DNA of 64,000 nt, from NCBI RefSeq assembly GCF_014154935.1, contig NZ_JACEHH010000028.1:60751-124750 (forward strand), written 5' to 3'. Origin of the DNA: Stieleria mannarensis. Lineage in GTDB: Bacteria; Planctomycetota; Planctomycetia; Pirellulales; Pirellulaceae. Positions 24,137 to 32,722 of this stretch are shown piece after piece. The notes under the pieces are model-generated. The model had not been told where the DNA came from, ran no database searches, and saw nothing but the letters and a program-made list of their open reading frames with translations. The stretch's first letter is position 1. Each line of letters begins with the position of its first letter. Both the position numbers and the translations under genes were made by a program.

Positions 24137-24495
24137 TCAACGGTGGGATTTGCGTCTGCGTCGCAGGAACATCATCGCTCCGCCTGCGGCGCACAGAACC
24201 GCGATCGCGGATGTTTCGGGGGCGACGGTGATCGAGGCTCCCTGGAACGTCGGCGTGATTCGATTTCCGCTGTTGTCGAAGGACTGATCGAAGGCACAAA
24301 CTCGGTCGCGCCGTCAACGCGACGGTTAGCCGTTTGACGTGAGCTTGGCAGCCCTATGTCAAAGAGGACCAGGCGTAGCGGTACGGTGTTGGAAACGTCG
24401 ATCACAATCACCTCCGCGTTCGCATTGGTTCGTTGCAGCAAAGTGTTGCACCGACGTCTCCATTTCGCCGGGCCGGCAACGATGTGCTTAGGCAC
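24137..24495 (-). pseudogene. decayed PEP-CTERM protein gene
   Basis: On the minus strand, the last frame reads NRITPTFQGASITVAPETSA, then IAVLCAAGGAMMFLRRRRKS, and a stop at 24137. This is a complete PEP-CTERM sorting tail: a P-E motif (here APET), a membrane helix and an Arg-rich end. The frame is closed by a stop just upstream (near 24325). The other frame, starting at 24495 and reading NANAEVIVIDVSNTVPLRLVL and DGATEFV, joins it only with a frameshift near 24305-24320. No signal peptide lies upstream. I read it as the 3' remnant of an exported, exosortase-processed protein. Confidence 0.65.
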
Positions 24496-24542
24496 CCGAG
24501 CACTTGCGTTGACAATCGATTCGAACTCCTACGCCCCAAAAA

Positions 24543-24575
24543 AAAAATCGCCCCGTGATGAACGGGGCGATTTTT
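24543..24575 (-). terminator. rho-independent terminator after tRNA-Asp
   Basis: A 14-bp perfect stem (AAAAATCGCCCCGT / ACGGGGCGATTTTT) with a 5-base loop lies 7 bases past the 3' end of the tRNA. Ten A residues at 24538-24547 give the T-run on the minus strand. Confidence 0.92.
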
Positions 24576-24582
24576 CGGGTAG

Positions 24583-24656
24583 CGACGCGGACGGGACTCG
24601 AACCCGCAACCTCCGGATCGACAGTCCGGGGCTCTAACCAATTGAGCTACCGCGCC
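24583..24656 (-). tRNA. tRNA-Asp (GTC)
   Basis: The minus strand folds as a tRNA. The acceptor stem is GGCGCGG/CCGCGTC (one G-T pair) with discriminator G; the D arm is GCTC...GAGC; the anticodon stem CCGGA/TCCGG encloses the loop CTGTCGA with anticodon GTC; the T arm is GCGGG-TTCGAGT-CCCGT. The 3' CCA is not encoded. It is transcribed alone with its own terminator. Confidence 0.95.
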
Positions 24657-24930
24657 GAAGTTTGGTTCGCTGAATGTTGCGTTCCATCCTTCGTGGAGGC
24701 GGAATTATATCGACGGTCTCTCCCGCCGCAAGACCATCCTTCGGCTCATTCGCAGATCTTTCTTTAACCTTCTGGTTCGGATTATTTCTGCTGGTCGCAT
24801 TTTGCCAAAAAAAGCATGCCCCCCGGGCCGTGGTTTTCCCCGCTCGGGGCGGAATTTTTCTCTCGACCTGTACCGGGGATCTAATTTTTGACGGTTGCTC
24901 CCCCGTTCTCTAGCCCTAGAAAATATCGCC

Positions 24931-25107
24931 ATGTTTTTTGACTCCCCTCCGCCCCTGTTGGGTTCGGTCAGCGACTTGATCCGAGACGTCGGCAACGAAT
25001 TGACTGCGTATTCCTCGCAAATGACGACCACCCACTGGGGAATTGTCGCCGGTTGCGCCGTCGCGTTCGGGTTTTTGTGCTTGAAGGGGACCGGAATAAA
25101 CCGATAA
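24931..25107 (+). CDS. small single-pass membrane protein
   Basis: This 58-residue frame begins MFFDSPPPLLGSVSDLIRDV and has one hydrophobic helix near the end (WGIVAGCAVAFGFLCLKG). There is no strong Shine-Dalgarno and no recognised family. It lies 113 bases before a conserved-looking small cytoplasmic gene in the same direction, which gives slight support. Confidence 0.4.
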   Translation: MFFDSPPPLLGSVSDLIRDVGNELTAYSSQMTTTHWGIVAGCAVAFGFLCLKGTGINR

Positions 25108-25219
25108 CTCCTTGGCAACGTAGTATCACCTGAGACCCCCGAGACATCTGCTGGGTCCGACCTTTGACCGGTTCGGTCGGCCCACCACCGGCGAAACCGC
25201 TTCGCACGGAGAACTGGAA

Positions 25220-25546
25220 ATGCCACTTTTTGAAATCGAAACGAACTCCCACATCATCATCACGTGGGCGGAAGACGAAGACGCGGCGCGAAATGTTGTG
25301 CATGAGGCGTATCCGCACGACGAGCTGGTGCGGTTGACCAAACGTCCCCGCGATACCTGGGTGATCAGCAAAGGCGCCCTGGGTCTGACCAACACGACGC
25401 TCGACCCTTGCATGGTTGCCCGTGAATGTCTGAATCGATCCGCCGGCGACAAGGTCAACGCGATTCGGTTGTACCGCATGGAGACCGGTAGCGACCTCGA
25501 TCAGGCCCGCAAGATGATCGAATCCAACATGGTCATGGGTTGGTAG
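25220..25546 (+). CDS. hypothetical protein with ribosomal L7/L12 C-terminal-like end
   Basis: This 108-residue acidic protein starts MPLFEIETNSHIIITWAEDE; a beta-alpha pattern follows. Its last third, KVNAIRLYRMETGSDLDQARKMIES, resembles the L7/L12 C-terminal fold (K-x-x-x-I-x-x-x-R-x-x-T-G-x-x-L-x-x-A-x-x-x-x-E), a motif seen in various non-ribosomal bacterial proteins. GGAGA sits about 11 bases before the ATG. It has one cysteine pair (PCMVARECL). The stop overlaps the convergent PfkB gene by 14 bases. Function is unknown. Confidence 0.65.
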   Translation: MPLFEIETNSHIIITWAEDEDAARNVVHEAYPHDELVRLTKRPRDTWVISKGALGLTNTTLDPCMVARECLNRSAGDKVNAIRLYRMETGSDLDQARKMIESNMVMGW

Positions 25547-26504
25547 TACCGCTCGACGAAGGGCTGTCCGATCCGTCGTGTGCTGATCCGAATGGCGTGT
25601 GGTCGAACGCCAATCCCCCCAGCCGACGCGCATTGTCCGATGCGACCTCAGCCGCCAATCGGGCCGCTTGCTGAATCGTCAGTCCGCGAACGTATCCGTG
25701 CAGGAACGCGCCGTGATACGTGTCTCCGCACCCGGTCGTGTCGATCGCCCGCTCGGGTGATATCGCTTGCTGGTGAAAACGAGCGCCGTCGCGGCCGACC
25801 AGAGAGCTGCCATCGGCCCCATCGGTGACGCCGACGAGTTCGCAGTCCAGGTCCTGAATCAAAAACTCGGCCAGTTCCATCGAACTCTTTGGCGAGTCGG
25901 ATCGACGTTGCCGCTGATAATGCGACTGGGCAAATTGCCGGGCCACGATCGCGATGTCGGCCGTCGCCAGCAGCGGCAGAATTTCCTGGCGGTAGCGGTA
26001 CGCGCCGCCGTCAAACGAGACTTTCGCGCCCGAGGCGTTGGCGACCTCGATCGCCCGCCGACACACCTCGGGGTGACGTCCGTTGAGATGCAGCAGTTTG
26101 GCGCCGGAAATCAGGGCTTCGATTTGCGGCGTCCACTGGAGTCGGTTGCAAGCCGAGCCGGGTGAGAACACGATCGTCCGCTCGGCCGCCTGGGTTTCCG
26201 ACCAAATCGAGGCGAGCGAACTGGAGTGGCCGGTTTGGCGGACGACGCACCGCGTGTCGACGGCTTCACGCGTCAACACGTCCAGAATTCGCGTTGCCGC
26301 CGCGTCGTCTCCGAGCGAATCGATCATTGCCGTTGCTGAACCCAAGCGTGCCGCGGTGGCCACCGCGACCGTGATGCCGCCGCCGATTCCTTCGACGTGT
26401 CGTTTGGCCCGCACGACCGTTCCCCGCTCGGGCAACACGTCGACCAACATGACGCTGTCCCAAACGGACACGCCGATGCCGACGATGTCCGGCTGCTGGT
26501 TCAT
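25533..26504 (-). CDS. PfkB-family carbohydrate kinase
   Basis: This 323-residue kinase has the ribokinase features: an N-terminal sugar-binding strand (DIVGIGVSVWDSVMLVDVLPERG), the GG-rich motif (GIGGGITVAVATAARLG), and the C-terminal anion-hole/catalytic motif IDTTGCGDTYHGAFLHGYV with the catalytic Asp. It phosphorylates a sugar or sugar derivative in the cytoplasm using ATP. Its ATG overlaps the stop of the upstream MocA oxidoreductase gene as ATGA, so the two are translated together and probably act in one sugar or inositol pathway. Confidence 0.9.
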   Translation of the reverse strand: MNQQPDIVGIGVSVWDSVMLVDVLPERGTVVRAKRHVEGIGGGITVAVATAARLGSATAMIDSLGDDAAATRILDVLTREAVDTRCVVRQTGHSSSLASIWSETQAAERTIVFSPGSACNRLQWTPQIEALISGAKLLHLNGRHPEVCRRAIEVANASGAKVSFDGGAYRYRQEILPLLATADIAIVARQFAQSHYQRQRRSDSPKSSMELAEFLIQDLDCELVGVTDGADGSSLVGRDGARFHQQAISPERAIDTTGCGDTYHGAFLHGYVRGLTIQQAARLAAEVASDNARRLGGLAFDHTPFGSAHDGSDSPSSSGTTNP

Positions 26505-27535
26505 CCTTGGTCGATCGGTTCTTTGGCGCCGCTGGCGACGGACGCGGACGCGGCCAAGCACATCGCGACGGACCAACGACCGTCTTGGGCCGTGCAGTGC
26601 AACGGTCGACCGTTCTGAATCGCCTCGGCCACCCGCACGATCTGGTCCTCCAGCTCGAACAATTCCCCGGTAGGCTTCTCGATCGGCACGTCGACGACTT
26701 CGTTGCCGTCGAAGGCGCGCAGTTTAAACGTCGGGTGCCGTGTCCGATCCATCGCGCCGCTCCAGGAGGCCCACAAGGCGCCTTTGCTGCCGGTGACTTT
26801 GGCGGTTTGGTGGTGCTCGAATGCGCTGAGTGTCTGGGAAACGACCGCGTAGGCATCACCGGAAAAGTGCATGATCGCACTGAAGTTGTCTTGCAATTCG
26901 GGCCGCGACGGATCGCGAGAGTTGGCCGTCGCGTAGACCGATTGGGGCGATCCGGCCGGTTCCAGGTACCAGCGTGCGAGATCGAAGAAGTGAATCGGTT
27001 CTTCCAAAATCCAGTTGCCGACGCGGTTGATGTCGTAACGCCATCCGCCGGCGCCCTGGCGATAGGGGTTTCTGGATAGTTCGACCAGACAGTACTGCGG
27101 CGTGCCGATGAACCCGTCGTCGATCATCTCCTTGACCTTGCCCCACATCGACGACAAACGCAGTTCGTGTCCGACGCACAACAACCGATCGTGCTGTTCG
27201 GCCGACGCGATCATCGAGTCACATTGCGGCAAATCGATTCCCATCGGTTTTTCCAGCAGCAGGTGCTTGCCGGATTGCAGCACCGCCGTGGCGACTTCGT
27301 GGTGCAAGTAACTGGGCACGACGACATCGATGACATCCAGGTCTTCGCGGGCGAGCAATGCGTGGTAGTCGGTCGTGACAAACGCGTCCGGGTAGGCGCT
27401 TGCGGCGTCCGCAGCCGTCGCCTCGCTGTGCGCCGCAACCCCGACCAGTTGGGCGTTGTGAGCTTTGGTAATCGCATCGGCGTGGTGTTTTCCCCAGGCG
27501 CCGAAACCGATCAATCCGTATCGAACCAAATTCAT
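26501..27535 (-). CDS. Gfo/Idh/MocA oxidoreductase, cytoplasmic
   Basis: This 344-residue NAD(P)-dependent enzyme has a Rossmann start (YGLIGFGAWGKHHADAI), the conserved EKP in HLLLEKPMGIDLPQCD, and the usual C-terminal beta sheet domain with HEHH-like region replaced by LRLSSMWGKVKEMI and GGWRYDINRVGNWILEEPIHFFDLARWYL. Its family reduces or oxidises hydroxyl groups of sugars or inositols. It has no export signal, unlike the next MocA gene. It is translationally coupled to the PfkB kinase (ATGA). I chose MNLVRYG at 27535 because the upstream 16 codons are not family-like. Confidence 0.88.
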   Translation of the reverse strand: MNLVRYGLIGFGAWGKHHADAITKAHNAQLVGVAAHSEATAADAASAYPDAFVTTDYHALLAREDLDVIDVVVPSYLHHEVATAVLQSGKHLLLEKPMGIDLPQCDSMIASAEQHDRLLCVGHELRLSSMWGKVKEMIDDGFIGTPQYCLVELSRNPYRQGAGGWRYDINRVGNWILEEPIHFFDLARWYLEPAGSPQSVYATANSRDPSRPELQDNFSAIMHFSGDAYAVVSQTLSAFEHHQTAKVTGSKGALWASWSGAMDRTRHPTFKLRAFDGNEVVDVPIEKPTGELFELEDQIVRVAEAIQNGRPLHCTAQDGRWSVAMCLAASASVASGAKEPIDQG

Positions 27536-27602
27536 TGTGAGCTTATCGAGGGAAGGTAGCGTGTTGGAAGGAAGGGCGAACATGGAAGCGATCGCCAGGG
27601 TA

Positions 27603-28922
27603 TCAGACGCCGTTGATTTCGTAACCCGAGCGATAGTCGCGTGACATCAGCCCGACGGCTTCGTCATCGCCGGAAATCTGTTCCGTTTTAGCGTCCCAGT
27701 GGAGTGTTCGCCCCAATCGCAGCGAGATGTTGGCCAGATGACACGTGGTCAACACACGGTGGTGGGTGGCGATGTCCGAGATCGGCTGCTCGCGCGACTT
27801 CAGACAATCGACGAAGTTCTGCATGTGGGACGTCGGTTGTTTGCCGTGGTAGAGCGACGTGACTGCATCGTCATCCAGCGGTCGATCGTCCAGTTGGCTG
27901 ACCGGGGTTCCTTCCAGTGTTCCGCGATTGACGAAGAAACGTCCCCGGTCGCCTTCAAACGTGATGCCGTTACGCGAGGAATCGATCAGCATTTCGATTC
28001 CGCCGGGGAAGTTGGCGGTCACCGAAAACTCGATCGGCGTGTTGTAGGTGTCGCTGCGGGTCGGCATGCCGGATCGCAGGGGTTGATTCATCGTGGCGGT
28101 TCCGCCGATTGAGATCGGGCCGCCGTTTTCTTGCCCGATCGCCCACTGCGCGATGTCGACGTGATGGGCGCCCCAATCACACAGTTGTCCGCCGGCGTAT
28201 TCAAACCACCAGCGAAACGTGCGATGAGTCCGCTGGGGGATGTACTCGGTCAACGGTGCGGGGCCGAGCCAACGCTCCCAATTGAGAGACGGTGGTGGCG
28301 TGGCGGTCGCGAACGGGCCGCCTTTCCATCCGGCGCCGAGCCCGATGTGGATGCGCCGCAGGTTTCCGACGCGGCCGCTGCGTACCATCGCGATCGCCTT
28401 CAAAAACCGCTGGTCGTATTCGCTGCGCTGCTGCGTTCCGACCTGGAACACGCGGCCGGTTTCCGCCGCGACCGCGCGCAGCCATTGGCCTTCTTGGATC
28501 GTGACCGCGACGGGTTTTTCACAGTACACGTCCTTGCCCGCCCGCATCGCTTCGATGGCGATTTTCGCGTGCCAATGATCCGGCGTCGCGATCAACACCG
28601 CTTCGATCGACGGATCATCCAGAACACGCCGGTAATCGTCCACGATTGTCGCTTTGCCGCCGCAGATCTTTTGATTTGCAAACTCGGCCGCGACCGTGTC
28701 GAGTTCGCAGATCACGGGGATGTCGGCAAGTCGGGCGGCCTGGCTGCCGATCGCGATACCGCGACCTTGGCGTTTGGTGTCTGGTTGCCAACCGGCCCCG
28801 ATCAATCCGAATATCGGGCGATCGCTCTTGGCCGCCGTCGCGTCACCACAGCGATAGGCAACGGTGGAGGCGGCGAGACCGGAGACGCATCTCGCCAAAA
28901 ACGTACGTCGTGTCGTTGACAT
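27603..28922 (-). CDS. Gfo/Idh/MocA oxidoreductase with twin-arginine signal
   Basis: This 439-residue protein starts STTRRTFLARCVSGLAAST, a Tat-type leader (RR-x-F-L), so it is exported folded with its cofactor. The Rossmann domain follows (FGLIGAGWQPDTKRQGRGIAI), then the EKP motif (DVYCEKPVAVTIQEGQW) and a long C-terminal domain with RWWFEYAGGQLCDWGAHHVDIAQWAIG. Tat-exported MocA proteins are strongly expanded in Planctomycetes; their periplasmic substrates are mostly unknown. It lies 67 bases upstream of the cytoplasmic MocA gene, and the three minus-strand genes probably form one operon. Confidence 0.9.
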   Translation of the reverse strand: MSTTRRTFLARCVSGLAASTVAYRCGDATAAKSDRPIFGLIGAGWQPDTKRQGRGIAIGSQAARLADIPVICELDTVAAEFANQKICGGKATIVDDYRRVLDDPSIEAVLIATPDHWHAKIAIEAMRAGKDVYCEKPVAVTIQEGQWLRAVAAETGRVFQVGTQQRSEYDQRFLKAIAMVRSGRVGNLRRIHIGLGAGWKGGPFATATPPPSLNWERWLGPAPLTEYIPQRTHRTFRWWFEYAGGQLCDWGAHHVDIAQWAIGQENGGPISIGGTATMNQPLRSGMPTRSDTYNTPIEFSVTANFPGGIEMLIDSSRNGITFEGDRGRFFVNRGTLEGTPVSQLDDRPLDDDAVTSLYHGKQPTSHMQNFVDCLKSREQPISDIATHHRVLTTCHLANISLRLGRTLHWDAKTEQISGDDEAVGLMSRDYRSGYEINGV

Positions 28923-29108
28923 GGTGGGGATACGGTCAGAAGGAGGGGGGAGATGGAATTCGAACGCCGGGGGAGTGACGGCGAGTCGGAGACGACAGTG
29001 TAACATCGGACAGGCACACAGGCTGGTCGTCATACGCTAAGCTGATGCGAAAGTCGACTTGATTCTGCTCCCACCTCTCCCTCCCCTTCCTTCCCGACAT
29101 CGGTATCC

Positions 29109-30122
29109 ATGACTCCTTTACAAGGCATGCGTCGCGCGTCGATCGACGGCCAGCGAAACGAAGGCGATTCGTTATTTCCCTTGGCATACAGTTGTGACCA
29201 AGACACGGTCACGTTGGACCAGTTCACCGGCTGGGTGTCCGAAAGTCGTGATGATCTGTTGGCACTGGCCAGTCAGCACGGCGCGTTGGCGTTCCGTGGG
29301 TTTCCTACGCCGACGGTGGAAGACTTTGACGCGTTTATCCAAGCATTGAATCTCGACAACTTTCCGTACGCCAAGTCGCTGTCCAACGCGGTGCGAATCA
29401 ACCGGACGCCGCGGGTATTTTCCGCTAACGAAGCCCCGCCGGACGTCAAGATTTTTTTTCATCACGAGATGGCGCAGACCCCGTTGTACCCGAAGTACAT
29501 TCTGTTTTACTGCGAGATCGCACCGCAGTCCGGTGGCGCGACGCCGCTTTGCCGAAGCGATATCTTGTATGCGAAGTTGGCCGAGCAGTGTCCGGAGTTT
29601 GCCGCCAAGTGTGAATCGACGGGGTTGCGTTACACGAATGTGATGCCGGGAATCGACGACGCCCAGTCGGGGATGGGACGCAGCTGGCACAGCACATTGG
29701 GTGTGAAGACGAAGGCGGAAGCCGAAGCTCGGCTGGGCGAGTTGGGCTACAGTTTCCAGTGGCTGGCCGACGATTGCTTAAGAGCGACGACGCCCCAGTT
29801 GCCGGCGGTGATGGAAACGTCGCCCGGAAAGAAAACGTTTTTCAATCAATTGATCGCCGCCTATTGCGGGTGGAAGGACGAACGCAACGATCCGTCCGAT
29901 GCGATCCGTCATGGCGACGGCACCAAGCTTGATCCGGAAGCAGTCAAGGTGGCGGTCGAATTGGCCGAACAGCTTGCCTATGACCATCAATGGCAGGCCG
30001 GTGACATTGTGTTGTTGGACAACACCGTCGCCATGCACGCACGGCGACCGTTCACGGGAACACGCAAGGTGCTCGCGTCACTGGCGGAAATGCGAACCCA
30101 TGCTTTTGACGCGGTGGGTTAA
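29109..30122 (+). CDS. TauD/TfdA-family Fe(II)/2-oxoglutarate dioxygenase
   Basis: This 337-residue enzyme carries the family fold with metal ligands in FFHHEMAQTPLYP (H-x-E form of the HxD/E motif) and a distal His in TVAMHARRPFTGTRKVLASL, where the Arg residues fit 2-oxoglutarate binding. GALAFRGFPTPTVEDFDAFI is the conserved N-terminal region. It hydroxylates a small molecule using O2. The form with HHEM and PQSGGATPLCRSD is closer to the syringomycin SyrP-like branch than to taurine dioxygenase. It leads a three-gene set with an MFS and a TauE transporter (5-base gap, then ATGA overlap). Confidence 0.88.
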   Translation: MTPLQGMRRASIDGQRNEGDSLFPLAYSCDQDTVTLDQFTGWVSESRDDLLALASQHGALAFRGFPTPTVEDFDAFIQALNLDNFPYAKSLSNAVRINRTPRVFSANEAPPDVKIFFHHEMAQTPLYPKYILFYCEIAPQSGGATPLCRSDILYAKLAEQCPEFAAKCESTGLRYTNVMPGIDDAQSGMGRSWHSTLGVKTKAEAEARLGELGYSFQWLADDCLRATTPQLPAVMETSPGKKTFFNQLIAAYCGWKDERNDPSDAIRHGDGTKLDPEAVKVAVELAEQLAYDHQWQAGDIVLLDNTVAMHARRPFTGTRKVLASLAEMRTHAFDAVG

Positions 30123-30127
30123 TCGAC

Positions 30128-31483
30128 ATGGATGACGACAATCCGAATCCCTACCAGCCCGCGAAAGCAGAAACGTCCGGGCCTGAGATTCATTTTGATC
30201 CGGGGGACAGTTCGTCGGGTCGCTGGTACAGCGGCGTCACGCGTTACCAGTGGCTGATCTTGATCATCGCCTGCGCGGGCTGGGTGTTCGACGTCTATGA
30301 AGGTCAGATTTTCAACATCACCCGCAGCGACATGCTGTTGGAAGTGCTGGACGGTGATGAGGCCGCGGCCAAGGCGTGGGGCGACAATTTTCTGGCGATC
30401 TTCTTAGCCGGCGGGACCATCGGCGGCTTGCTGTTCGGATCGTTGGCCGATCGGCTGGGCCGGCGACCGATCATGATCGCCACGATCTTGATGTATTCGC
30501 TGTTCTCAGGGCTGACGTACTTCGCCAACGACATCTACGTGATCGGCGTGTTGCGTTTTTTGGTGGCCCTCGGGATCGGCGGCGAATGGGCCGTGGCGGC
30601 AAGTTTGGTGGCCGAGGTGTTTCCCAAAAAGGCCCGCGCCCAGGCGGCGGGGATTTTTCATGCGTCCAGTATTCTGGGGACGTGGTTGGCCGCGCTGTCG
30701 GGAATTCTGGTCGGATCGAACTGGCGCTATGCCTACCTGCTCGGCGTGCTGCCCGCGTTGTTGATCGTGTGGGTGCGGGCGAGTGTGAAAGAGCCGGAGC
30801 GATGGCAGGCGACGCGGAACAGTGCATTGGGGCAGAAATCAGGCAGTTTTGCGGATCTGCTACTCAACCCCAAATGGAACGGGCTGGCGATCCGCGGCAT
30901 GCTGTTGGCCGCAGTCGGATTGGGCACGTTTTGGTCGGTCACGGTCGCCGGGCAGGATCTGGTCCGGGCGTTGTTGTTGTCGATTGGAACGGATCCCGAG
31001 ACCGCGGGCGCGAAAAGCAAGTTCGCGTATGGCATCGTCCAGGCGGCCGGTGGCGGTGTGGGATTGTTGTCGTTCGGCCCGCTGTGTGCGCGGTTCGGAC
31101 GCAAGCCGACGTTCATCGCCTATCACGTTCTGGCGTTGTTGATCGTTCCCGTGGTCTGCTTCGTGCCGCAAACGTACACCCAGATGTTGTTCATTTTGCC
31201 GGTGTTCGGTTTTCTGACCTTGGGAATGCACTCGGGCTATGCGATTTACTTCCCCGAATTGTTTCCGACCCACATTCGAGCGACCGGGGCGAGCTTTTGT
31301 TTCAACGGCGGACGTTTATTGGCGGTTCCGGTGCTGTTGTTTTCGGGATGGCTGAAGGGGCGTGACGACGTTGCGATCCAGAATGCGGTCTGGTGGTTGT
31401 CGGCGTTGTTCATCGTCGGCATTGTCGTGATGCTGACGCTGCCAGAGACGAAGCAGCGGGACTTGGTCGAGGACGGAGGATGA
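30128..31483 (+). CDS. MFS transporter, sugar/organic acid:H+ type
   Basis: This 451-residue protein has a hydrophilic N-terminus of about 40 residues and 12 predicted membrane helices. The MFS motif A is GSLADRLGRRPIM; the region FLVALGIGGEWAVAASLVAEVFPKKARA is typical of the sugar and aromatic-acid symporter branch. The second-half motif A is degenerate (PLCARFGRKPTFI). It imports or exports an organic acid or sugar derivative; the substrate may be that of the neighbouring dioxygenase. Its stop overlaps the TauE start as ATGA. Confidence 0.88.
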   Translation: MDDDNPNPYQPAKAETSGPEIHFDPGDSSSGRWYSGVTRYQWLILIIACAGWVFDVYEGQIFNITRSDMLLEVLDGDEAAAKAWGDNFLAIFLAGGTIGGLLFGSLADRLGRRPIMIATILMYSLFSGLTYFANDIYVIGVLRFLVALGIGGEWAVAASLVAEVFPKKARAQAAGIFHASSILGTWLAALSGILVGSNWRYAYLLGVLPALLIVWVRASVKEPERWQATRNSALGQKSGSFADLLLNPKWNGLAIRGMLLAAVGLGTFWSVTVAGQDLVRALLLSIGTDPETAGAKSKFAYGIVQAAGGGVGLLSFGPLCARFGRKPTFIAYHVLALLIVPVVCFVPQTYTQMLFILPVFGFLTLGMHSGYAIYFPELFPTHIRATGASFCFNGGRLLAVPVLLFSGWLKGRDDVAIQNAVWWLSALFIVGIVVMLTLPETKQRDLVEDGG

Positions 31484-32229
31484 TTGACGACCCGAGCGTC
31501 TTTCTTTACATCGGCGTGATCGCGCTGGCGGCCGGGTTTGTGCACAGCGCGATTGGATTCGGATTCGGCATGGTTGCGGTGACGTTGTTGCCGTTGTTTG
31601 TTGAAGTCCGCCAGTCGCACGTGGTCATTTCCACGGCCAGTGTCCCGGTCTTGATGATGGCCGCCTGGGCGTACCGCGACGGAGCGGATTGGTCGGCGCT
31701 GTGGCGGGCACTTGTTGGGGCGGCGGTCGGCATGCCGCTGGGGTTGTTGGCATTCGAGTGGGTTTCGCCAGATTGGTTGATCCGAGGCACGGGGCTGGCG
31801 ATTTTGTTGATGGTCGCGATCAGTATTCGCAACCGGCGGAGGGCAAAATCAGAAATTCCGGCGCGAGCCGGGTCGTCATGGATCGCCGGCGCTTTGGGCG
31901 GCTTTCTGGCCGGTGCGGTCACGATCGCCGGGCCGCCGGTCGCCGCGTACGCGTTGTCACAGCCCTGGGAACAATCTCGATTCAAAGCGTTCCTGAATCA
32001 ATTTCTCTGCGCCGTCGCGTCGTACAAGGTTGCCGGGCTGGCGGTGCGGGGGTTCATCGATCAGGAGACGTTGGTGCAATCGGCGGCTCTTGCGCCGATG
32101 GCGATCGTCGGCATCCAAGTCGGGGCGATGTTCAGCCGTCGTCTTTCGACGCGGCGTTTTCAAACCTTTGTCGCGATCGCGCTGGTCGCGGTGGCGATCT
32201 ACTTCGTCGTCCGCGGGGCCCGTGAATAA
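31480..32229 (+). CDS. TauE/SafE-family anion exporter
   Basis: This 249-residue protein has eight hydrophobic segments in two repeats: the first with GVIALAAGFVHSAIGFGFGMVAVTLLPLFV and the second with SWIAGALGGFLAGAVTIAGPPVAAYAL, the duplicated G-x-G-G/G-P-P pattern of the sulfite/sulfoacetate exporter family. GGAGG overlaps the end of the MFS gene and serves the ATG at 31480 (ATGA overlap). With the TauD-like enzyme it suggests handling of a sulfonate or a similar organic anion; this link is inference from context only. Confidence 0.87.
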   Translation: MIDDPSVFLYIGVIALAAGFVHSAIGFGFGMVAVTLLPLFVEVRQSHVVISTASVPVLMMAAWAYRDGADWSALWRALVGAAVGMPLGLLAFEWVSPDWLIRGTGLAILLMVAISIRNRRRAKSEIPARAGSSWIAGALGGFLAGAVTIAGPPVAAYALSQPWEQSRFKAFLNQFLCAVASYKVAGLAVRGFIDQETLVQSAALAPMAIVGIQVGAMFSRRLSTRRFQTFVAIALVAVAIYFVVRGARE

Positions 32230-32250
32230 CGACGACGTCGTTTCAGCCAA

Positions 32251-32529
32251 TGTAGAACCGCTGTCCTCAGCTGTTCTGCGTTGGCCGCGCAGCGGGCAAC
32301 TGTGAGATCCTCTCAGCCGGGACGGCTGAGGGGGGAACAGTTGAGGACAACGGTTCTACACTGCCAATGTAGAACCGCTGTCTTCAGCTGTTCTGCGTTG
32401 TCCGCGCAGCGGTCAACTGTGAGATCCTCTCAGCCGGGACGGCTGAGGGGGGAACAGTTGAGGACAACGGTTCTACACTGCCAATGTAACCGCTGTCCTC
32501 AGCTGTTCTGCGTTGTCCGCGCAGCGGGC
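32251..32529. repeat. 117-bp palindromic unit in tandem (2.4 copies)
   Basis: Units start at 32251, 32368 and 32485, exactly 117 bases apart. Units 1 and 2 differ at three positions; the third is cut off at GCGCAGCGGGCA and lacks a GA. Each unit is a near-palindrome: TGTAGAACCG-TGTCCTCA...CTGTTC pairs with GAACAG-TTGAGGACAACGGTTCTACA at its end. An inner hairpin (CTCAGCCGGGACGGCTGAG) lies in the middle. A partial copy is at 23953. Confidence 0.9.
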
Positions 32530-32722
32530 ACCGGACATTCCACCGCCACCTCGTGTTGGCATCGCCTCGCAGTGGAACTGAATCCACAGCACGCTGCCCT
32601 CCAAGAGCTCTTCAAAGGAGGGGCGTGGGTTGCCCCGGAGATTGCGGCGTTTCCAAAACTCATGATAATTCAGACTTCACTAGTCACCGACTGGCAGTAA
32701 CGATTGACTCAAGAGGAAGCAA

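Noticed and set aside
32251..32529. CRISPR array
   Set aside because: The units are 117 bp, adjacent with no unique spacers and internally palindromic, so this is a tandem repeat.
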